From an uncultured Chloroflexota bacterium (lineage in GTDB: Bacteria; Chloroflexota; Anaerolineae; Aggregatilineales; Phototrophicaceae), in NCBI GenBank assembly GCA_937988705.1, contig CALKIA010000460.1, positions 1-11,071 of the forward strand: a stretch of 11,071 nucleotides of DNA, given 5' to 3'. Position numbers and translations under genes: made by a program. The notes beneath the pieces are model-generated. The model was not told the origin of the DNA. It saw nothing but the letters and a program-made list of their open reading frames with translations, and made no database searches. Shown here one piece after another: positions 6,075 to 11,071 of this stretch (the first letter of the stretch is position 1; each line of letters opens with the position of its first letter).

Positions 6075-7211
6075 CTAATCGCCATCACTCCCTGCCTCTA
6101 GGTTGAGCAGTACGCCCGTCAACCAGTGGACATCGCTTTTGCGTACCGCATCCTCTGCGACACAGTTCGCCGCCCCGCCGAGCGCTTGCACACAGATCTG
6201 GCTGTCCTGCTGCGGACTCAGCACATAGGCGAGGCGGGTGCCATCGGGCGACCATTCAAAATCGCCGATGTTGTTGGCAGCGATGCTGTCGGTCAGCTGA
6301 CGGATGAGGCCATGCGCAAGGTCAAGCACATATAAGTTGCCCGCAAACGGTAGATCGATGCGCGCTTCCGCCACATAGAACGCCAGCAGATCCCCGCGCG
6401 GCGACCACTTCGCGGCAAACACATTCCCGGCAAAGCGTGTGATCTGGCGGATATTCCGCCCGCGCCGATCCATGATGAAGGCCTGCGTCAGCGGGTTGCC
6501 CGCCGAAAACGTGCGCGCTCGGTCGCGGGAGAGAAACATGATTTGCTCACCGTCGGGCGACCACTGAGGCGCATAGTCGTAAGCGGAGTCGCCGGTCAGG
6601 TTGAGGATACCGCTCGTCTCCGGATCGACCAGATAGATCTGCTGCCCCTGAAAGCCGCGTGCCTGAAACATGATCCACTCGCCCGTGGGCGACCAGACCG
6701 GGGACATGCTCACCAGCCCGTTGATCAGGCGGCGCTGCTTTGTGCCATCGCGGCCAATCACGTAGATGCCGCTGTCGCCATTGCGCGTGTACGAGAAGGC
6801 GATGTGCTGTCCATCCGGCGACCATGACAGCGTGTCGAGGAAGTCAATCGCGGTGATCGGCGCAGAGTTCGTGCCATCCGCGTCCGCGATATACAACGTC
6901 GAGGCGCGTTCGCCGGCTTCGGCGCTCACGCTGCGCCCGATATACGCCAACCGTGTGCCATCGTTCGACCATCCGAACGCCAGCGGCTCGACGGGGAGCG
7001 GCACGACCTGATAGCCCTGCCCCTGCACCACACCGATCTGATAAGCGCAGTCCGAGGCGAGGCAGTTCTCGCCGAGCAAGAAGCCGATCTGCCCGCTCAG
7101 ATCAGCGTTGTTGGGCGGACGAAAAATACGTACAGCCAATGCCGAGATCGCGCTGAGGAGCGCGAAGGCACACAGGGAAGCGATCAGCAAGCCACGGAGG
7201 AAGGGAAACAT
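6075..7211 (-). CDS. Membrane-anchored or secreted PD40 (TolB-like) beta-propeller protein
   Basis: This 378-aa protein begins with a hydrophobic helix (about 5-28) with a basic residue near its start, acting as signal anchor or signal peptide. Six PD40/WD40-like motifs of the form 'WSPDG...IAF' follow, with Trp at 81, 130, 173, 217, 269 and 320, giving a six-bladed propeller of the TolB-C type. A final 'VHWL' near 362-365 may supply the closing strand. Cys pairs at C50/C55 and C340/C350 could form disulfides outside the cell. No enzyme domain is visible, so a binding or scaffolding role is likely. The ATG at 7211 has only GAG directly before it, so its ribosome site is weak. It begins 23 bp after the stop of the upstream NYN gene, so it may depend on that transcript. 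The partner is unknown. Confidence 0.85.
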   Translation of the reverse strand: MFPFLRGLLIASLCAFALLSAISALAVRIFRPPNNADLSGQIGFLLGENCLASDCAYQIGVVQGQGYQVVPLPVEPLAFGWSNDGTRLAYIGRSVSAEAGERASTLYIADADGTNSAPITAIDFLDTLSWSPDGQHIAFSYTRNGDSGIYVIGRDGTKQRRLINGLVSMSPVWSPTGEWIMFQARGFQGQQIYLVDPETSGILNLTGDSAYDYAPQWSPDGEQIMFLSRDRARTFSAGNPLTQAFIMDRRGRNIRQITRFAGNVFAAKWSPRGDLLAFYVAEARIDLPFAGNLYVLDLAHGLIRQLTDSIAANNIGDFEWSPDGTRLAYVLSPQQDSQICVQALGGAANCVAEDAVRKSDVHWLTGVLLNLEAGSDGD

Positions 7212-7234
7212 CTCGACGAAAGCTGATTTTCTAA

Positions 7235-8224
7235 CTACGCCAGATAGACTTTCAGAGCCAGACCATCAGGACGAATATCGATGACGCTCGGGTAATCTTC
7301 ACGCATTCTATCGATCACTTTTTTCAACGGCTTGATACCCTTATACATCAGGGGATCATCTTTCAAAACGCTGCCAATCGACGAAAAGAGAACCCAACCA
7401 TCATCTTTCACTTTTAGCTTGGTGGCTTCATCCTGATACACGCTGCGGAGGCGGACAAGCTTGTATTCCTCACTTAAGCGGACAAAATGAGTGACGAAAC
7501 TCTCTGCATCTTCGATAATCTCAATGACACCGGGTAATTCCAAGATATAGGCTTTTATACGGTCAGCCAGTTGGCGCGACTTCAACTGAAAAGCTGAATT
7601 GATCGCTGTCATCTTCGCTCGAAGATCGCGTAGAGGAATCCAACCATCCTCCAGTGTTTCGCCAGCTGCCGCAATCTGCTTATAAGCATCAGCTAACAGC
7701 GCAAGCTCGCTTTCCGATAAAGTCTCAGGGACTGGTGGCGGTAATGGTGGGAGTGATTCTGGTTCAACCACCACAGTCAGCGGTTGAGAAATCAAGCTTT
7801 CCAGAGGGATAAACGGATCATACGCATCTAGCAGTGCATCAGTCGAAGCTTTGCCGATCCCGATAATCGAGTGACCTTCTCGACGCACCCGTCTTGCCAA
7901 ATGTGTAAAATCGCTGTCGCTGGAAACAATACAGAAGCCTTCAACTGCTCGGTTCTGATGCAAAATATCCATCGCGTCAATGACGAGAGCGATGTCCGTC
8001 GCGTTCTTTCCACTGCTCGTGTGATAGCTTTGCTTCGTCTCAATGTGGTATTTAGTTGCGGCAGTTTTCCACGCTTTCAGATTTTCCTGTGACCAATCAG
8101 CATAGGCATTCGTAATAATACGTCGCCCATACTTCCCGATTGTTTCGAGGATCTGCGGGATAAGCCCATATGTTACATTGTCGGCATCAATCAAGACTGC
8201 GAGATTTTTCTGATTTTCTGACAT
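7235..8224 (-). CDS. NYN-domain (LabA/PIN-like) protein with two OST-HTH-like domains
   Basis: This 329-aa protein is probably a metal-dependent ribonuclease. Residues about 7-140 form a NYN domain of the PIN-like superfamily, with acidic residues in the expected places: D13 and D15 with N16 ('LIDADN'), D77 ('NATDIALVIDAMD'), and D103 and D105 ('SSDSDF'). A Pro-rich linker (about 150-170) follows. Next come two winged-helix segments of the OST-HTH/LOTUS type, about 173-246 and 255-329, each with a 'DGW-[IV]' turn; such domains bind RNA in other proteins. It is a paralogue of the NYN gene at 8431-9360, sharing the start MSENQ and the C-terminal domain. A hand count over 7381-7560 gives 79 of 180 G+C, well below the neighbours. 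The ATG at 8224 has a weak GAGTG site. The RNA target is unknown. Confidence 0.85.
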   Translation of the reverse strand: MSENQKNLAVLIDADNVTYGLIPQILETIGKYGRRIITNAYADWSQENLKAWKTAATKYHIETKQSYHTSSGKNATDIALVIDAMDILHQNRAVEGFCIVSSDSDFTHLARRVRREGHSIIGIGKASTDALLDAYDPFIPLESLISQPLTVVVEPESLPPLPPPVPETLSESELALLADAYKQIAAAGETLEDGWIPLRDLRAKMTAINSAFQLKSRQLADRIKAYILELPGVIEIIEDAESFVTHFVRLSEEYKLVRLRSVYQDEATKLKVKDDGWVLFSSIGSVLKDDPLMYKGIKPLKKVIDRMREDYPSVIDIRPDGLALKVYLA

Positions 8225-8306
8225 GCAGTTTCACTCGAAAACGTTAGCGCGAAGACAATATACTCGTAATCTTAATAGCGGTTAGTCGAATTGATCAACG
8301 TGAGAT

Positions 8307-8382
8307 TTATCTGCACTTTGTGCGGTACACAGCCAGATGCAGCACACACGTTGCTAACCACGCCAGCGCCACCGCGAAACCG
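8307..8382 (-). pseudogene. Decayed copy of the tail of the 9462-10427 membrane-protein gene
   Basis: Aligned by hand without gaps, 57 of 76 bases match 9462-9537. In the coding frame 13 of the last 24 residues match, including 'GFA', 'AWLA', 'VL' and 'LAV', and the TAA stop falls at the same place. The similarity fades beyond about 8395, before the preceding NYN gene ends at 8431. It is a C-terminal scrap left by the duplication that made the two NYN genes. An open frame of 63 codons (8498-8307) covers it, but its first part overlaps the NYN gene and has no similarity to the membrane protein. Confidence 0.75.
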
Positions 8383-8430
8383 CAGCGCGATAAGCAAGTT
8401 AGGCGTGCGTGTGAGGCATCAGATTCTGGC

Positions 8431-9360
8431 TCACGACTTGGAGGTTTTGCCCGTTTGGATGCGGATTTGGGCATCAAGACCTTCAGTTTTGATCTCAATG
8501 GTGTTTGGATAATCCTGGATCATCCGCTCAATCACTTTCTTCAACTGGCTGCTTTTTGTGCCTTTGTAGATCAGCGGGTTGTGATCAGGGAACAGGGTTT
8601 TCAAAGCCCCGCGCAGCAGTGACAGGCTCACCCAACCGTCTTTATCCGGCAAATTGCGATCCTGCGCAACCAGTTCATACGCTTGGCGCAAGCGGTTCAC
8701 TTCGATCTCTTGCGGACTCCGAATCTGTTGAATCACCGGCTTGCTAGCTGGTTTTGCCGGCGTTTGGGCCGGCGTCTTTTTGGTCACCGCGGCCTGCGGG
8801 GGTTCCGCTTTCTTGACGGGTGTCTTTTTGGTGGTGGCCGTCTTCGGCGGTTCGACTTTCTTCACCGGCGGTGGTTTGCTGACCGCCGCCTTCGGCGGTC
8901 CGACTTTCTTCACTGGCGTGGCGGCACTCCCCACCGGATTGAGATTCAGAAATTGGGTGCACGCATTGCGAAACGCTTCCGGAGTCGAGGGTCGCCCCAT
9001 GCCGAGCACATATTTATCTTTGGTGATAATGTGGCGCGCTAAAACCGTGAAATCGCTGTCACTGGAGACGAGGCAAAAACCGGTCAGGTCGGGGCGTTCA
9101 TACAGCAGCGCCATCGCATCGACGACCAAGGCAATATCGACCGAATTTTTGTTCGTGGTGTTGTTGGATACCCAAAACGGCGTCAGTGAATACTGGTTAA
9201 TCACTGTTTCCCATTGGGGCATCGAAGACTTGTTGACATACACGCGCTTAATCAGCACTTTTCCGACGGCGCCTGCCTTGTCTAAAATCTCTTCAATCTG
9301 TTTTGAGCTGACATTATCGCCGTCAATGAACAGCGCAAGGAGCATTTGATTTTCAGACAT
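8431..9360 (-). CDS. NYN-domain (LabA/PIN-like) protein with basic repeat linker and OST-HTH domain
   Basis: This 309-aa protein is probably a ribonuclease paralogous to the gene at 7235-8224. The NYN domain (about 6-140) keeps the acidic set: D13 and D15 with N16 ('FIDGDN'), D75 ('SVDIALVVDAM'), and D101 and D103 ('SSDSDF'). A Lys/Pro/Ala-rich linker (149-208) contains three 16-residue repeats and is likely flexible and nucleic-acid binding, like histone-H1 tails. One OST-HTH/LOTUS-type domain spans about 221-300 ('KDGWVSL', 'PLIYKG', 'LKKVIERM', 'DYPNTIEI') and matches the last domain of the paralogue. The first OST-HTH of the paralogue is missing, its place taken by the linker. Hand count over 9121-9240 gives 54 of 120 G+C. 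The ATG at 9360 lacks a clear ribosome site; a good -10 box lies upstream. The RNA target is unknown. Confidence 0.85.
   Translation of the reverse strand: MSENQMLLALFIDGDNVSSKQIEEILDKAGAVGKVLIKRVYVNKSSMPQWETVINQYSLTPFWVSNNTTNKNSVDIALVVDAMALLYERPDLTGFCLVSSDSDFTVLARHIITKDKYVLGMGRPSTPEAFRNACTQFLNLNPVGSAATPVKKVGPPKAAVSKPPPVKKVEPPKTATTKKTPVKKAEPPQAAVTKKTPAQTPAKPASKPVIQQIRSPQEIEVNRLRQAYELVAQDRNLPDKDGWVSLSLLRGALKTLFPDHNPLIYKGTKSSQLKKVIERMIQDYPNTIEIKTEGLDAQIRIQTGKTSKS
8773..8916 (-). repeat. Three tandem 48-bp coding repeats in the NYN linker
   Basis: Residues 149-164, 165-180 and 181-196 are 16-residue units with the pattern PVKK-[VA]-x-PP-[KQ]-x-A. The DNA repeats are visible too: CTTCGGCGG-[TC]-CGACTTTC... 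recurs at 8842 and 8890, 48 bp apart. The charge is strongly positive. Slippage could change copy number. Confidence 0.85.
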
Positions 9361-9407
9361 GAAGTTCGGCTGTGCTTTCTACGCACATAGGCGAATTCGA
9401 TTAACCT

Positions 9408-9437
9408 ATTATAAATCATGTGCTTTATATAAGTCAT
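9408..9437 (-). promoter_or_regulatory. Candidate promoter of the upstream NYN gene
   Basis: On the minus strand TATAAT (9413-9408) is a perfect -10 box. ATGACT (9437-9432) matches the -35 consensus at 4 of 6 positions with an 18-bp spacer. It lies in the 101-bp gap after the membrane-protein gene, 47 bp upstream of the ATG at 9360, so the NYN gene can be expressed independently of the genes before it. Confidence 0.5.
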
Positions 9438-9461
9438 ACGCGCATGATTGTCCAGCACTGC

Positions 9462-10427
9462 TTATCCGCGCTGTGCGCGGCGCACCGCCAGCTGCAGCAC
9501 GCGATCCGCCAGCCACGCCTGCACCAGCGCGAAACCGATCAGCGCGAGGCCGAGGAAGATGCCATAGGGTACAGTCGCCCACACTTCGGCGAAACGCGCG
9601 AGCAGCAGATACGCCTGCCCTTGATCGCCCGCGCCGCCAAAGCCGAGCATCAACAGCCAGCCGACTGGATCGGGCAGCGTGAGCGTTCCGGCGAGGTAGT
9701 CACGCGCCGCCAACTGTAAGCCGATCAGAAGGCCGAGGCGTGCCAGCAGCACGAGGAACTGCGCCAGCGTGCTAAACGTCCGCTTTTGCAGATACGCCGA
9801 CACCAGCAGACCGAGCGCGGCATCCAAGGCGATCCCCGTGAGTGGCAGTAGGAGCGCCGCCGTCATCATGAACGCCAGCAGCAGCACGGCGACGGGCAAT
9901 GCGATTTCCGGCGTAATGCCGAACACCAATAGATCGAGGTAGCGCCCCTGAAAAGCGGTCAGTTCGTAGAGGATCAGGCCGATCAGGATCAGGCGGCTAA
10001 CGACCAGCACGCCAATCAAACCGCGCAGGCGGTAAAACACGGCCAACCAGCGCGTGCGCAGTGCGATATCCGCGCCGTTAGCGGTCGCTCGCAGGTTATC
10101 CCAGTTCTGGCGGCGCAGTTCTTCGCCGACGACATCGGCGGTCATGGTAAACGCGGCTGTGCCCGCCGCGAACTGTAAGAAGATCAGCGGGAAGTAGGCA
10201 CTGAAGTGCAGGCTCTCCACCAGCGTTTGCCCAGCGGGCTGTGTCAACCCGTTGGTGGCGATCAGATACCCTGCACCCGCCAGCACACCGCCTAACAGCA
10301 CAATCCCGAGCGCCCGCAGCAGCCGCCCGGCGCGGCGGGGCCGCGGTGACTTGCCCAGCTCATAGCGCAGCATGGGGTGATCGCGCCGTGCCCACGTTGG
10401 AACCTCACCGATCAACGCACGTATCAT
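9462..10427 (-). CDS. Multi-pass membrane protein, possibly ABC-2-type permease
   Basis: This 321-aa integral membrane protein was not recognised with certainty. A basic cytoplasmic N-terminus (1-36, containing 'HPMLRYELGKS') is followed by hydrophobic segments at about 37-58, 76-97, 136-157, 174-197, 200-214, 221-241, 252-265 and 284-304. A charged loop at 101-135 ('VVGEELRRQNWDNLRATAN') resembles the loop of ABC-2-type permeases ('GE-x-x-x-x-TW-x-x-L-x-x-T'). No ATPase partner is visible. The ATG at 10427 is chosen because it overlaps the stop of the nuclease gene by ATGA, a translational-coupling arrangement. The same frame is open back to 10661, but that stretch is Arg/Gly/Pro-rich and lies inside the nuclease gene, so it is not coding. 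Part of its tail is duplicated at 8307-8382. The transported substrate, if any, is unknown. Confidence 0.7.
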   Translation of the reverse strand: MIRALIGEVPTWARRDHPMLRYELGKSPRPRRAGRLLRALGIVLLGGVLAGAGYLIATNGLTQPAGQTLVESLHFSAYFPLIFLQFAAGTAAFTMTADVVGEELRRQNWDNLRATANGADIALRTRWLAVFYRLRGLIGVLVVSRLILIGLILYELTAFQGRYLDLLVFGITPEIALPVAVLLLAFMMTAALLLPLTGIALDAALGLLVSAYLQKRTFSTLAQFLVLLARLGLLIGLQLAARDYLAGTLTLPDPVGWLLMLGFGGAGDQGQAYLLLARFAEVWATVPYGIFLGLALIGFALVQAWLADRVLQLAVRRAQRG

Positions 10428-11071
10428 CCTAACAGGCTCCCGATATCGTCTTCTAGGCGTGCCAGTGCCGCGCGCCAATCCGCCTCGGCAATGCTGACAG
10501 TTTTCTGGTAACGGATGTAATGAATATACACCTGTGGGACGATTCCGAGCAATGCGCTCACCGCCGCCGCGTACACCCCCACCTGCGGGATGTACTGGCG
10601 AGCATGCTCGGCGAGAGAAACACCGCCGACATAGCTCGTCTTGTAGTCGATGACCGCCCATGTACCATTCGGGCGCTTGATCAGCAGGTCGATCTGCCCG
10701 TGAATGGTGCGTTGCTCTGTCTCATAGATGAACGGGACTTCACGCAACACGTCGGTCGCCTCGCCGATCCACGTGAATACATCGCTTTGTTTGACCTTTT
10801 GCAGCAGACCATAGGCGCGGCTGACCGCTTCTGTGCGGGCTTCATCGGTGACGATGCCTAACTCCCACGCGCGACAGCCGAGCAGAGTTTCGAGGTCGGC
10901 GCGATCTTCCGGCAGATCATCGCGGATCGCCTGATGCACGATTTCGCCGATTTTGGTGTCGGAAATACGATCCTTACGCACGGTCGTCGCTTCAATGCGC
11001 GCGGGCGCGTCGCCCAACACACTGCGCCGCCACTGTTCCCGGTAGATCGGGCGCGTGTCCTCCGGTGTGCC
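10424..11071 (-). CDS. C-terminal part of RecB/AddA-type PD-(D/E)XK helicase-nuclease (5' partial)
   Basis: The frame is open to the right edge, so the start lies outside; 215 residues are visible. They form a RecB-family nuclease domain with the motifs in order: 'KIGEIVHQAI' (H46), 'EVPF' (E111), 'IHGQIDLLI' (D128), 'AVIDYKTSYV' (D142, K144) and 'YIPQVGVYAAAV' (Q163 and Y167). All catalytic residues are present. This arrangement closes AddA/RecB-type UvrD helicase-nucleases that resect double-strand breaks, although a stand-alone nuclease cannot be ruled out. A GTG at 11020 could give a shorter frame, but the upstream codons read through with similar composition, so I treat the gene as partial. 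Its stop overlaps the start of the membrane-protein gene (ATGA), implying co-translation. No AddB-like gene is visible downstream, and the identity of the upstream partner cannot be seen. Confidence 0.85.
   Translation of the reverse strand, partial: GTPEDTRPIYREQWRRSVLGDAPARIEATTVRKDRISDTKIGEIVHQAIRDDLPEDRADLETLLGCRAWELGIVTDEARTEAVSRAYGLLQKVKQSDVFTWIGEATDVLREVPFIYETEQRTIHGQIDLLIKRPNGTWAVIDYKTSYVGGVSLAEHARQYIPQVGVYAAAVSALLGIVPQVYIHYIRYQKTVSIAEADWRAALARLEDDIGSLLG

Noticed and set aside
8291..8298. TTGATCAA palindrome as an Fnr site
   Set aside because: The 4-bp spacer between half-sites is missing, and an 8-bp palindrome is expected by chance in a window this size.
8741..9349. Plus-strand open frame of 202 codons across the upstream NYN gene
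   Set aside because: Its Gly/Phe repeats are the reverse reading of the Lys/Pro repeat, with no independent coding signal.
10428..10661. N-terminal extension of the membrane-protein gene (78 extra codons)
   Set aside because: The extension is Arg/Gly/Cys-rich and lies wholly inside the nuclease gene; the ATG at 10427 in an ATGA overlap is the natural start.
10424..11020. Nuclease gene as a complete short gene starting at the GTG at 11020
   Set aside because: The frame continues open to the window edge, and RecB-type nuclease domains usually end a much longer protein.

Overview
This window looks like a stretch of a moderately GC-rich bacterial chromosome. By gene style it is most like Chloroflexota: a secreted LysM plus SH3 protein, a secreted CotH-family protein with a Pro/Gly/Phe repeat, a PD40-repeat protein with an N-terminal membrane segment, and NYN/LabA-like proteins. 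That placement is an inference from content with low certainty; no rRNA, tRNA or other taxonomic marker is present. All recognisable genes lie on the minus strand except one ferritin-like gene. I see no CRISPR array, tRNA or insertion sequence.

Right to left, which is the direction of transcription for most genes: (i) 11071-9462 holds the C-terminal part of a RecB/AddA-type PD-(D/E)XK nuclease (5' end outside the window), coupled by an ATGA overlap to an unrecognised multi-pass membrane protein. (ii) 9360-7235 holds two paralogous NYN (PIN-like) ribonuclease-type genes with OST-HTH/LOTUS C-termini. Between them lies a short decayed copy of the membrane-protein gene tail, in the same frame and with the same stop codon, so this block arose by tandem duplication of [tail + NYN gene]. 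Both NYN genes are clearly AT-richer than their neighbours. (iii) 7211-6075 is a PD40 six-bladed propeller with an N-terminal membrane segment. (iv) 5903-4293 is a secreted CotH-family protein. (v) 3012-4223, plus strand, is a two-domain ferritin-like protein whose C-terminal half keeps a full diiron ligand set while its N-terminal half looks eroded. It converges on the CotH gene at a shared hairpin. (vi) 2693-1698 is a secreted LysM plus three-SH3-like-domain protein ending at a long hairpin. (vii) 1573-349 is a compact unit of Crp/Fnr regulator, DUF2892/YgaP-like membrane peptide and a CPRC thioredoxin-fold protein, closed by a rho-independent terminator whose stem contains the last stop codon. 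(viii) At the left edge a minus-strand frame, perhaps TPR-like, runs out of the window.

The most interesting part is the NYN region: a duplicated putative RNA-processing pair whose copies have diverged in architecture (one with two OST-HTH-like domains, one with a basic 16-residue repeat linker plus one OST-HTH), beside a membrane protein and a RecB-type nuclease. The Crp/DUF2892/thioredoxin unit is a plausible thiol or sulfur-response operon with two perfect inverted repeats as candidate operators. All functional statements come from reading motifs by eye; no database search was possible.
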